Assembly (NCBI RefSeq): GCF_003533305.1
Contig: NZ_DOEH01000006.1
Location: 1-64,000 of the forward strand
Direction: 5' to 3'
DNA length: 64,000 nucleotides
DNA from: Providencia sp.
GTDB taxonomy: Bacteria > Pseudomonadota > Gammaproteobacteria > Enterobacterales > Enterobacteriaceae
The position numbers and the translations under genes are program-made. Position 1 is the stretch's first letter. The number at the start of each line of letters is the position of its first letter. The notes below the pieces were generated by a model. It did not search any database. It was not told the origin of the DNA and was given only the letters and a program-made list of their open reading frames with translations. Positions 38,111-46,412 of the stretch are shown one piece after another.

Positions 38111-39844
38111 GTGAGCTATCAGAATTATGCAGATACCCTTCAGGGCGTTCGTAAAGGCGCGGGTTATCTGGCAAAAGTCCGCGAGAAATTTCCTCATGCG
38201 GTGCTGGACGAAGAGTGGCAGACTGCGAATCAGGTCACTATCACCATTAAAACGGAAATGCTGCCAGAGGTGGTTGAATTTCTGTATTACGGTTGCGGCG
38301 GCTGGTTACCCGTGCTGTGGGGGAATGATGAGCGCCCATTGAATGGACAATTTGCGGTGTATTATGCACTTTCAATGGAAGAAGGTGAAAAATGCTGGGT
38401 AACAGTAAAGGCTTTTGTTAGCCCTATTACTCAAGAGTTTCCTTCTGTTACTCCGCGAGTTCCAGCCGCAGTTTGGGGGGAACGTGAAATACGGGATATG
38501 TATGGTCTGCGTGCGGTAGGCTTGCCTGATGAACGTCGTTTAGTGCTCCCCGATGATTGGCCTGAAGATCTTTATCCATTGCGTAAAGACACGATGGACT
38601 ATCGTCAGCGTCCAGAGCCAACCACGGATACTGAAACTTATCAGTTTATCAATGATAGTAAAACTCAAAGCCGAGTTGTACCAATCGGTCCATTACATAT
38701 CACCTCTGATGAACCTGGCCATTTTAGATTATTCGTTGATGGTGAACGCATTGTGGATGCGGACTACCGCATGTTCTATGTTCACCGTGGTATGGAAAAA
38801 CTAGCAGAAACCCGTATGGGCTATAACGAAGTCACGTTTTTATCTGACCGAGTTTGTGGCATTTGCGGTTTCACTCATAGCGTGGCTTATACCTCTTCAG
38901 TCGAAAATGCCCTTGGTATTTATGTTCCACCTCGTGCACATACTATTCGTAGCGTACTGCTGGAAGTTGAGCGCTTACACAGCCATTTATTAAATATTGG
39001 TTTAGCGAGCCACTTTACCGGTTTTGATACTGGTTTTATGCAGTTTTTCCGCGTGCGTGAAAAATCCATGAAGATGGCTGAATTATTGACTGGTGCGCGT
39101 AAAACTTACGGTACTAATTTGATAGGTGGTGTTCGCCGTGATTTCTTAAAAGAACAGCGGGTGAAAACCATTCAGTTGGTACGCGAAATGCGCCGTGATG
39201 TGACCGAACTGGTGGATATGCTGCTGAGCACGCCGAATATGGAACAGCGTACTGTGGGGGTTGGTCTTTTAGATCCTAAAGTTGCGCGAGACTATAGCCC
39301 AGTAGGCCCAATGATCCGCGCTAGCGGATTCAAACGTGATGTGCGTTTTGATCACCCATTTGCCGATTATGCCAACTTACCGAAAACGCTTTTCACTTTA
39401 GATGGTTGTGACGTTTATTCACGCGTGATGGTGCGAATTAAAGAAACATTAGATTCTTTATCCATGATTGAATATGCATTGGACAATATGCCAGATGGCC
39501 CAATTTTGACCGAAGGCTTTACATATCAACCACATAAATTTGCGCTGGGTTATACCGAAGCACCACGTGGCGAAGATGTTCACTGGAGCATGTTAGGTGA
39601 TAATCAGAAATTGTATCGCTGGCGCTGCCGTGCGGCGACTTATGCCAACTGGCCAGTACTGCGTTATATGTTGCAAGGGAATACGGTTTCTGATGCGCCA
39701 TTAATTATTGGTAGCCTTGACCCTTGTTACTCTTGTACTGACCGTGTGACGCTGGTGGATGTGAAAAAACGTAAAGCAAAAACCATTGCATACAAAGAGT
39801 TAGAGCAACAAAGTATTCTGCGTAAAAAATCGTTAATGAAATAA
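38111..39844 (+). CDS. hyfG: hydrogenase-4 large [NiFe] subunit
   Basis: A 577-aa fusion of a NuoC-like N-terminal domain (about residues 1-180) and the NuoD-like catalytic large subunit. The NiFe-site motifs are RVCGIC at 247-252 (Cys249, Cys252) and DPCYSC at 537-542 (Cys539, Cys542). A 32-residue tail after Arg545 is predicted to be removed by the HycI-type protease encoded downstream. The start is a GTG at 38111, with GGAG within the hyfF tail. H2 evolution takes place on this cytosolic arm. Confidence 0.96.
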   Translation: MSYQNYADTLQGVRKGAGYLAKVREKFPHAVLDEEWQTANQVTITIKTEMLPEVVEFLYYGCGGWLPVLWGNDERPLNGQFAVYYALSMEEGEKCWVTVKAFVSPITQEFPSVTPRVPAAVWGEREIRDMYGLRAVGLPDERRLVLPDDWPEDLYPLRKDTMDYRQRPEPTTDTETYQFINDSKTQSRVVPIGPLHITSDEPGHFRLFVDGERIVDADYRMFYVHRGMEKLAETRMGYNEVTFLSDRVCGICGFTHSVAYTSSVENALGIYVPPRAHTIRSVLLEVERLHSHLLNIGLASHFTGFDTGFMQFFRVREKSMKMAELLTGARKTYGTNLIGGVRRDFLKEQRVKTIQLVREMRRDVTELVDMLLSTPNMEQRTVGVGLLDPKVARDYSPVGPMIRASGFKRDVRFDHPFADYANLPKTLFTLDGCDVYSRVMVRIKETLDSLSMIEYALDNMPDGPILTEGFTYQPHKFALGYTEAPRGEDVHWSMLGDNQKLYRWRCRAATYANWPVLRYMLQGNTVSDAPLIIGSLDPCYSCTDRVTLVDVKKRKAKTIAYKELEQQSILRKKSLMK

Positions 39845-39860
39845 GCCGGAGGAAATACTA

Positions 39861-40412
39861 ATGCTTAAATTATTTAAAATCCTCCGTGAAACGGGGACAG
39901 CAACGGTTAAATATCCATTTAAGCCACTTGAAGTGGCTCATGGTTTCCGTGGTAAGCCAGAATATGACCCATTGCAATGTATCGCTTGTGGCGCTTGTAT
40001 CTCGGCTTGTCCTGCGAATGCCTTAACGATGGAAACCGATTTAGAAAGCGGTGAACGTCGCTGGCAGCTATTTCTTGGGCGCTGTATTTATTGTGCCCGT
40101 TGTGAAGAGGTTTGCCCAACCCGAGCAATTCATCTGACAGAAGAATTTGAAACTGCCGTGATGAATAAAGCCGATCTGTATATGAAAGGGACTTTTCGTT
40201 TACAACATTGTCGTCAGTGTGGTGAAGCATTTGCCCCTAAAAAATCAGTCGATTATGCAATGGCGTTGATGGTGGCGTCGGGTATTGAAGAGAGTGGCAT
40301 TGAAGCACTAAGACCAATGTATGAAACCTGTCCGACCTGCAAACAGAAAAATAACCTGTTAAATAATAATCGTCAAAACTTCCGTTTGCATATTGAGGGA
40401 GATAAATCATGA
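39861..40412 (+). CDS. hyfH: hydrogenase-4 component H, 2[4Fe-4S] ferredoxin (NuoI-like)
   Basis: A 183-aa peripheral-arm ferredoxin (E. coli 181 aa) with two classical cluster motifs, [12 protein letters not shown] and [12 protein letters not shown], and a C-terminal zinc/iron-like set CRQCGE...CPTCKQ. CCGGAGG precedes the ATG. Its stop overlaps hyfI (ATGA), giving translational coupling. Confidence 0.95.
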   Translation: MLKLFKILRETGTATVKYPFKPLEVAHGFRGKPEYDPLQCIACGACISACPANALTMETDLESGERRWQLFLGRCIYCARCEEVCPTRAIHLTEEFETAVMNKADLYMKGTFRLQHCRQCGEAFAPKKSVDYAMALMVASGIEESGIEALRPMYETCPTCKQKNNLLNNNRQNFRLHIEGDKS

Positions 40413-41191
40413 GTTTTCCAGAGATCCCTGTTAATCATCATGTGAGTCAGCCTGTCAGCATGGATGAGCAGGTCGCAAAATTAAAAAGTACCTTGTTAAA
40501 AGATATCAAACGTTCAGCTTATGTTTATCGTGTCGACTGTGGTGGTTGCAATGGGTGTGAGATAGAGATTTTCTCTGCAATCACGCCTGTATTTGATGCG
40601 GAACGTTTTGGGATCAAAGTCGTTGCATCACCACGACATGCTGATATTTTGCTATTTACGGGCGCTGTGACGCGGGCAATGCGTATGCCTGCATTGCGTG
40701 CTTATGAATCTGCTCCTGACCCAAAAATTTGTATTTCTTACGGGGCTTGTGGCTGTGGTGGTGGTATTTTCCATGACCTTTACTGCGTTTGGGGTGGCAG
40801 TGAACATATTGTGCCGATTGATGTATGGATACCGGGTTGTCCACCGACACCTGCGGCAACCATTTATGGATTTGCGGTGGCCTTGGGGTTATTAAATCAA
40901 AAATTAACCGCACAAGATCACCATGAAGGCGAAGGTGAACGCGTAGAATTATTGTTACCCTCTATCCCATTGGCTACGCGTGTGATGATTGAACGAGAAG
41001 CGCGTCGTCAGGCTGGGTATTTTCAAGGAAGAGAAATTAGCGATCACTTTTTATCATTGCTTGAAGGTGCAACACCAACACAGGTTCAAGCAACGATGCA
41101 AAAATGGATTAACGAAGAGCAAGATCCTCGCTTACGAGACATTGTTAACCGCTTAGTGACCGTGTTACAGCAAGGGGGCGTTGATGACTAA
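40409..41191 (+). CDS. hyfI: hydrogenase-4 small subunit I (NuoB-like)
   Basis: A 260-aa electron-transfer small subunit holding the proximal [4Fe-4S] cluster. Cysteines are in [13 protein letters not shown], the CGCGGG region and PGCPPTP, the NuoB-like arrangement. The C-terminal part extends past the NuoB core, as in HyfI/HycG. The ATG overlaps the hyfH stop, and the frame overlaps the start of hycH by 8 nt. Confidence 0.95.
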   Translation: MSFPEIPVNHHVSQPVSMDEQVAKLKSTLLKDIKRSAYVYRVDCGGCNGCEIEIFSAITPVFDAERFGIKVVASPRHADILLFTGAVTRAMRMPALRAYESAPDPKICISYGACGCGGGIFHDLYCVWGGSEHIVPIDVWIPGCPPTPAATIYGFAVALGLLNQKLTAQDHHEGEGERVELLLPSIPLATRVMIEREARRQAGYFQGREISDHFLSLLEGATPTQVQATMQKWINEEQDPRLRDIVNRLVTVLQQGGVDD

Positions 41192-41633
41192 CTCAAATAT
41201 TGAGCTCTCTACATCAGAGCAACCCGCCTCGAAAGGCAACGTTTATTTTTGGTCACTGCGCCAAAAGTTTGTCGATAGCGACGACGATGTGCCCGAAGAA
41301 GCGCAGCAAGTCATGTATTACTCATTGGCTATTGGTCACCATGTTGGCATGATAGATTGTCTGAAAAATGAATTAGTGTGTCCATTAGACGGTTACCAGT
41401 CTTGGGTTAATGCAATACCTGAAGGAGAGGCGCGACGCAAATTGCAGGGGTTGATTACTTTCGGTGAAATTAATATCGATTCAACTCATACGAGTATGTT
41501 AGCACTTGCTGTCGATGGGTTTGCGAAAGATGAAAATTCACCTTATTGTGAATGGAGTTCAACCCTGATTCGATTATTAGGTGAAATTGAGCGAGAACCT
41601 GCAATTTACCTAATAGTAAAGAGGCGATCATGA
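41184..41633 (+). CDS. hycH: HycH/HyfJ-family formate hydrogenlyase maturation protein
   Basis: A 149-aa HycH-like protein needed for large-subunit processing in the FHL complex. The conserved block [23 protein letters not shown] matches E. coli HycH almost residue for residue, followed by a C-terminal IYLIVKRR. The ATG at 41184 (within the hyfI end, after AAGGGGG) is preferred to the TTG just before it. Its stop overlaps hycI by four nucleotides. Confidence 0.92.
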   Translation: MTNSNIELSTSEQPASKGNVYFWSLRQKFVDSDDDVPEEAQQVMYYSLAIGHHVGMIDCLKNELVCPLDGYQSWVNAIPEGEARRKLQGLITFGEINIDSTHTSMLALAVDGFAKDENSPYCEWSSTLIRLLGEIEREPAIYLIVKRRS

Positions 41634-42109
41634 CAGATTTATCTAACAATAACATTATGTTAGCTGTTGGTAATAGTATGATGGGGGACGATGGCGCAGG
41701 CCCGATGCTATATGACTTGATGCAAGAAAATCCCATTGCAGATTGGCTAGCAATAAATGGCGGAAGCAGTCCTGAAAATGTGACTCACCAGATAAGAGCG
41801 CTTAAACCTAAACGTTTGTTAATTGTGGATGCTGCGGATATCGGTTTAAATCCAGGTGAAATCCGTGTTATTGATCCTGATGATATTGCTGAAATGTTTA
41901 TTATGAGTACGCATAATTTACCGTTGAATTTTTTAATCGACCAATTAAAAGACGATATTGATGAAGTGATTTTTTTGGGTATCCAACCTGATTTAGTGGG
42001 TTTTTATATGCCAATGAATGAACAGGTGATTGATGCAGTACAACAAGTTTATGCTGCATTGCCTCTCTGGGAAGGGTTCGGCGGATTCAAATTATTCGAT
42101 GGCGAGTAA
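41630..42109 (+). CDS. hycI: hydrogenase maturation endopeptidase
   Basis: A 159-aa nickel-dependent protease that trims the C-terminal tail of the large subunit after NiFe insertion (E. coli HycI 156 aa). Metal-binding residues are visible as Asp in GDDGAGP (about residue 20), Asp in IVDAADIG and His in STHNLPL. It is the last gene of the hyf operon. In E. coli hycI belongs to the hyc operon, so its presence here makes the hyf unit self-sufficient for tail cleavage. Confidence 0.94.
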   Translation: MTDLSNNNIMLAVGNSMMGDDGAGPMLYDLMQENPIADWLAINGGSSPENVTHQIRALKPKRLLIVDAADIGLNPGEIRVIDPDDIAEMFIMSTHNLPLNFLIDQLKDDIDEVIFLGIQPDLVGFYMPMNEQVIDAVQQVYAALPLWEGFGGFKLFDGE

Positions 42110-42149
42110 TTTCATTATAAATAGTTGATGTTTAGTTGTTGAACTTGTA

Positions 42150-42185
42150 AACCGCAGTGAGGTTATTTAAAACACTGCGGTTTTT
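42150..42185 (+). terminator. terminator of the hyf operon
   Basis: AACCGCAGTG / CACTGCGGTT form a perfect 10-bp stem, 13-nt loop, followed by TTT. It lies between convergent hycI and hypC and may serve both. Confidence 0.85.
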
Positions 42186-42206
42186 ATTGATTAAGGATGT
42201 TGTATA

Positions 42207-42479
42207 TCAAGCATTTCCATGTAAAAAGTAAGAAACATCTTCTTCGACTTCGGCCATTGCCATTAGGGCTTCAAGCGTATCATGGGCCTCTTCTTCATCG
42301 ATAATACTCATGGCAAAACCGACGTGAACGAGCACCCATTTATCAAGCATGTCGGTGGTTTCTCCATCACAAACCAGCGCAATGTTCACATCCCGTTTGA
42401 CCCCACAAACTTCGACTTGTGCATTGTCCATTGGTGAATTACCTACTGACACAATTTTGCCGGGTATGGCTAAACACAT
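42207..42479 (-). CDS. hypC: hydrogenase maturation chaperone HypC
   Basis: A 90-aa HypC/HupF/HybG chaperone; it begins MCLAIPGK, with the essential Cys2, and has [17 protein letters not shown] typical of the family. It holds the Fe(CN)2CO precursor with HypD and delivers it to the large subunit. It lies 36 nt after hypA with no hypB between them, unlike the E. coli hypABCDE order. It is the last gene of the hydN-hypA-hypC unit. Confidence 0.95.
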   Translation of the reverse strand: MCLAIPGKIVSVGNSPMDNAQVEVCGVKRDVNIALVCDGETTDMLDKWVLVHVGFAMSIIDEEEAHDTLEALMAMAEVEEDVSYFLHGNA

Positions 42480-42515
42480 AACTGACTCCTGATTTGATTT
42501 AAACGTCTTACAAGA

Positions 42516-42857
42516 TTATTCCACTTCAATTTGCTTTACCTGCATGGTGTCGCTGCTGTTTATTTGCAGGTTACGACTGCCACAGTGAGGACATCCCGTA
42601 TCAAATTGGGTAACGCTCACATTGCTTTGGCAATCTCGGCACCATGCTTGCGCGGCAACGGTGGTGACATGTAACTTTGCACCCTCAGCGAGCGTGTTAC
42701 GACAAACAATATCGAAACAAAAATGCAGTGCAGACTCTTCAATACAAGAAACCGCACTGAGTTCTAACCAAACTGCACAGACACGCTGTGCGTGATTTTG
42801 TTTTGCATGCTGTTCGATAATTTCTAACGCACTTTGACATAAGGTAACTTCATGCAT
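42516..42857 (-). CDS. hypA: hydrogenase nickel-insertion protein HypA
   Basis: A 113-aa nickel metallochaperone. The N-terminal MHE (His2, Glu3) is the Ni site; the zinc domain has CRDC and CPHC pairs in the C-terminal half. Close to E. coli HypA in length and pattern (ITLCQ/AL.LIEQ). It starts 10 nt after hydN. Confidence 0.94.
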   Translation of the reverse strand: MHEVTLCQSALEIIEQHAKQNHAQRVCAVWLELSAVSCIEESALHFCFDIVCRNTLAEGAKLHVTTVAAQAWCRDCQSNVSVTQFDTGCPHCGSRNLQINSSDTMQVKQIEVE

Positions 42858-42867
42858 CGGGACTCTC

Positions 42868-43416
42868 TTATGACATCAAATCGTAAGGAATTTCAAAAGC
42901 CGCACGGCGACGACGCTCTTTAATAATTTCATCCATACGATTACGGTCTACGACAATAAGCGCATCGGTTGGGCAAACTTCCACACAAGCAGGGCCACCT
43001 TCGCGAGTATGGCAGAGATCGCATTTATGTGCTTCAGCACGGTATTGTGGAATGGTATTTAGCGCAGTATTTTGTTGAGCAACAAGGCGGCTAATGACTT
43101 CCATTGTGCCGTAAGGGCAAGCAATGACGCAGGTTTTACAACCGATACATTTAGATTGGTCAACATACACAAAATCATCTTTACGGCTAATCGCACCATT
43201 AGGACAAACATTGGCACAGGGGGCATCTTCGCATTGACGGCAAACTACAGCAGTACTGATGTTATAGCCTTTGATAACATGAATACGTGGGAAAAAATCA
43301 TCTTTAACGACAGTTTCAATACCTGTTTCTTGTTCTTGATGAGAAACTACACATGCCACTTCACAAGTGTGACAGCCAATGCATTTTTTGGGGTCTGCAA
43401 TGATGAAACGGTTCAT
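42868..43416 (-). CDS. hydN: HydN-like 4[4Fe-4S] ferredoxin
   Basis: A 182-aa electron-transfer protein associated with formate dehydrogenase H. The start is at 43416 (MNRFIIADPKKC), with AGGAG six nt upstream; the longer frame is unlikely. The Cys groups are CIGCHTCEVAC, CRQCEDAPCANVCP, CIGCKTCVIACP and CDLCHTREGGPACVEVCP. It is paralogous to HyfA but lacks its insert. It is the first gene of the convergent hydN-hypA-hypC operon under a sigma54 promoter. Confidence 0.93.
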   Translation of the reverse strand: MNRFIIADPKKCIGCHTCEVACVVSHQEQETGIETVVKDDFFPRIHVIKGYNISTAVVCRQCEDAPCANVCPNGAISRKDDFVYVDQSKCIGCKTCVIACPYGTMEVISRLVAQQNTALNTIPQYRAEAHKCDLCHTREGGPACVEVCPTDALIVVDRNRMDEIIKERRRRAAFEIPYDLMS

Positions 43417-43498
43417 CATACTCTCCTGAATGATATACGACGACATCACATCCGGCTTTCCGGTGTAACCGTCCTCTGGTTCGAATACCTTTTCATAA

Positions 43499-43513
43499 GC
43501 ATGTATCGTGCCA
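43499..43513 (-). promoter_or_regulatory. sigma54 promoter of hydN-hypA-hypC
   Basis: On the minus strand TGGCACGATACATGC is a near-perfect -24/-12 element (TGGCACG-N4-ATGC), about 83 nt before the hydN ATG. Confidence 0.87.
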
Positions 43514-43604
43514 GATCAGAAAAATAATTTAATTCAGTTAAATCAGTATATTAATAAATAATAAAAAGGTGCTGAAAGGGTAATTGAAATATTCGTCACA
43601 AGCT

Positions 43605-43620
43605 TCGACAAATATGACGA
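43605..43620 (-). promoter_or_regulatory. FhlA-type upstream activating site of hydN
   Basis: On the minus strand TCGTCA-TATT-TGTCGA, centred about 101 bp upstream of the -24. A second TCGTCA half-site lies at about 43593 on the plus strand. Confidence 0.7.
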
Positions 43621-43854
43621 TAATTACAAATATCGTTATATATATGGCTATACTAAGATATTGTTATATTAAAAATAGGGGACTGGATCAAACTTAAATC
43701 AGTCAGCGATATTCTTTTTTTATAGAGTCATTACAATAATAGGATTAAAAAATTGTATTAGCTAAAATGATATTAATCACGGCATTAAATTTTTTGAATT
43801 TGCATTTATTCATAGATGAGTATTTTAGAATATATAAGCGATAAATATTCAATT

Positions 43855-43950
43855 AATAGCAAGACGATAAACGAAGTTAGCTTGGGGTACATACTTTAGT
43901 ATGTGATCTAAGTAGCCAAGTGAAGACAATACAGCGATAACCTGAACCAT
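43855..43950. repeat. ERIC-like dispersed repeat just upstream of fhlA
   Basis: A core TACATAC-TTTA-GTATGTG hairpin flanked by TTAGCTTGGGG and ATCTAAGTAGCC. Read on the minus strand (GATCACATAC...GTATGTACCCCAAGCTAA) it resembles the ERIC core seen in the array at 45.6 kb (GGTCACATACTTATGTATGCTCC). It ends within about 20 nt of the fhlA-like start codon. The boundaries are approximate. Confidence 0.5.
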
Positions 43951-43970
43951 GACGAGTTAGTGGAGACTTT

Positions 43971-45563
43971 GTGGATATATCTGAAAAAGCTGAACGTATA
44001 CGCCATGAACGCGACCAGTACAGAATATTAGTTGATATTACCAATTCGGTGCTTTCTCATTTAGAAATGGATGGTTTAGTTGCTGAAGTATCTCGAGAAA
44101 TTTACCGTTTTTTCGGTATAAGTCAAATCAGCATCGCATTATGTGATAATTATAGTTCTGCCGTATACCTTTGTTATTCCAGCTATTATCAACGTTCACA
44201 TCCCGTTGAGAAAATGCAGTATCATTTGAATGAGTTACATCCAGATTTAACACAGGCTCTTGATAGTAATCAGCCTGTGCGTTTGACTTTAGATTCTGCC
44301 ACGCAAGACCCACTTTATAGGCATATGTGTGAGCAAGGAATGAGTGAAACGTTGTTATTACCATTGGCATTTAACCATAAACCTTTGGGGGTGTTGGTTT
44401 TATCTCATGAAAATAAAAGTATTTTTACAGAAGATAATTGTAATTTGCTTAAACAAATAGCGGCACGATTTGCGATTGCAGTTGATAACGCAGCTGCTTA
44501 TGGTGAAATTACTCGTTTAAAAGACAGCCTGAAAACTGAAAATCTTTGGTTGACTGAACAGATACATCGTACTGATAGTTTCAGTGAAATTATTTTTCAA
44601 AGCGAAGCGATGCGTAATGTATTAGAGCAAGTTGATTTGGTGGCTCACAGTGATAGCACCGTGCTTATCTTAGGTGAAACGGGAACTGGTAAGGAGCTTA
44701 TCGCGCGAGCTATTCATCGTTTAAGTGATAGACATCAACGCACTATGATTAAGATGAACTGTGCTGCTGTTCCATCAGGGTTGCTAGAAAGTGATTTATT
44801 TGGTCATGATAAAGGCGCGTTTACCGGAGCTACCACAACACATATTGGCCGTTTTGAAATGGCGGATAAAAGTACGTTATTTTTAGATGAAATCGGTGAT
44901 ATGCCGTTAGATCTTCAACCCAAGTTATTGAGAGTGCTGCAAGAACGTGAAATTGAACGTATTGGTGGTAATAAAGTGATACCCGTGGATGTTAGACTAA
45001 TAGCAGCCACAAATCGTAATCTTAAATCGATGACCAATGACCGTGAATTTCGAGAAGATCTCTATTACCGTTTGAATGTATTCCCTATTGTGATCCCACC
45101 GTTACGAGAGAGACCAGAGGATATCGCACTGCTGGCAACCTATTTTACGCAAAAAATTGCTCAAAGAATGAACCGAAAAATAGACTGCATTCCACTCGAT
45201 GCTCTGGAACAGCTTTCTCGCTATCCATGGCCCGGTAATGTGCGAGAACTAGAAAATGTGATTGAACGAGCAGTGATCCTTACCCGCGGTAATACACTTA
45301 ATTTACAGTTACATGAGCTGAATATCCCAAAGCCATCACGCCTTAAAAATGCACTGCAAACTCCGACGTTGCTCGAAAAGCGAATGCAAACAGAGGCGCC
45401 TGAAAATGATGACGAGGAAAGGGATAGAATTATTGCTGCACTAAAAGCAACGAATGGGGTGGTTGCTGGTGCAAGAGGGGCCGCAACACGTCTAGGGTTG
45501 AAGCGGACGACGTTGTTGTCGAGGATGCAGAGGTTAGGGATTTGTGTCCAAGATCTTTTTTAG
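43971..45563 (+). CDS. fhlA: FhlA/HyfR-like sigma54-dependent activator, single-GAF form
   Basis: A 530-aa enhancer-binding protein for the FHL regulon. It has one GAF-type sensory domain (about 20-175), a AAA+ domain with Walker A GETGTGKE at 235-242 and the sigma54-contact loop GAFTGA at 282-287, and a Fis-type HTH at the end (GARGAATRLGLKRTTLLSRM). E. coli FhlA is 692 aa with two GAF domains, so about 160 N-terminal residues are missing. The start is GTG with GGAG five nt upstream, and an in-frame TGA at 43950 rules out a longer frame. Formate sensing may therefore differ. Confidence 0.9.
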   Translation: MDISEKAERIRHERDQYRILVDITNSVLSHLEMDGLVAEVSREIYRFFGISQISIALCDNYSSAVYLCYSSYYQRSHPVEKMQYHLNELHPDLTQALDSNQPVRLTLDSATQDPLYRHMCEQGMSETLLLPLAFNHKPLGVLVLSHENKSIFTEDNCNLLKQIAARFAIAVDNAAAYGEITRLKDSLKTENLWLTEQIHRTDSFSEIIFQSEAMRNVLEQVDLVAHSDSTVLILGETGTGKELIARAIHRLSDRHQRTMIKMNCAAVPSGLLESDLFGHDKGAFTGATTTHIGRFEMADKSTLFLDEIGDMPLDLQPKLLRVLQEREIERIGGNKVIPVDVRLIAATNRNLKSMTNDREFREDLYYRLNVFPIVIPPLRERPEDIALLATYFTQKIAQRMNRKIDCIPLDALEQLSRYPWPGNVRELENVIERAVILTRGNTLNLQLHELNIPKPSRLKNALQTPTLLEKRMQTEAPENDDEERDRIIAALKATNGVVAGARGAATRLGLKRTTLLSRMQRLGICVQDLF

Positions 45564-45567
45564 TTCG

Positions 45568-45965
45568 TATACCTGTCATACTTCGAGCTGTAGGGGGTTG
45601 GCTTCATTCGCCAACCTCGGTCACATACTTATGTATGCTCCTATCCCCGTCATACTTTGTGCTGTAGGGGTGTTGGCTTCATTCGCCAACCTCGGTCACA
45701 TACTTGTGTATGCTTCTAGGGCTTAGCTTTACTTGCCGCCAACACCCCGTCATACTTTGCGCTGTAGGGGGGGTGGTTTCATTCGCCAACCTCGGTCACA
45801 TACTTATGTATGCTTCTAGGGCTTAGCTTTACTTGCCGCCAACACCCCGTCATACTTTGCGCTGTAGGGGTGTTGGCTTCATTCGCCAACCTCGGTCACA
45901 TACTTATGTATGCTCCCAAGGATTAGCTCAATTGCCGCCTACCTACAACACAAATTATTTTGAGG
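45568..45965 (+). repeat. tandem array of four ERIC (IRU) elements
   Basis: Four copies start with GTCATACTT at 45575, 45649, 45749 and 45849 (steps 74, 100, 100). Each carries the ERIC left arm (CTGTAGGGGTGTTGGCTTCATTCGCCAACC) and the core GGTCACATACTTATGTATGC. Only the last has the full right arm ending in TTGCCGCCTACC...AAATTATTTTGAGG. Copies 2 and 3 stop after TTGCCGCCAACACCCC, and copy 1 is truncated. It lies directly after the fhlA stop. The match to ERIC is from memory of the consensus. Confidence 0.85.
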
Positions 45966-46339
45966 AGTATTTGGGGAGTGATTAAGAATCAAATTTATTA
46001 AACTTATTTTAATTTTTATAGTTACCATTCTTTGTGTTATGTGGAGAGTCTAACTACATATTTGCTTATTCCCTTCAAAATAATTTTCTGTTCTATCTAT
46101 TTACAATTCAAACTAATTTAAATATAAATTGTAGTATTCTAATTAATAATAATTCTTATTAAGATTTAAGTTGGAAATGTATAATTATTAATATTTGAAT
46201 AAATTGAATTGGATTATTAAGGACTGGCTAAGGTTAATTAGTTGAAGAGCCATTAATTGGTAATTACATGCTTAGCTATTAAATGAAATTATTATTTTTG
46301 TGATTTGAAAGTAATCGATATTGTTACTAGATTACGAAT
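45966..46339. other. AT-rich non-coding interval
   Basis: No gene or clear motif between the ERIC array and the fdhF-2 terminator. Confidence 0.4.
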
Positions 46340-46377
46340 AAAAAAATCGGGTCACATACTTATATGCATGTGACCCG
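46340..46377 (-). terminator. terminator of fdhF-2, built on an ERIC-like core
   Basis: CGGGTCACAT / ATGTGACCCG form a perfect 10-bp stem with a 10-nt loop; on the minus strand ATTTTTTTATT follows. The stem and loop (GGTCACATACTTAT) repeat the ERIC core. Confidence 0.85.
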
Positions 46378-46412
46378 TGAAGTTTTTTATCGCACAAAAA
46401 ATAAAGGGAAAA

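Noticed and set aside
45544..45726. 60-codon frame over the ERIC array
   Set aside because: It is the translation of a repeated non-coding element (SFANLGHIL recurs).
45568..45965. CRISPR array
   Set aside because: Repeats are ~100 bp with no unique spacers of constant length, and no cas genes lie nearby; the units match ERIC.
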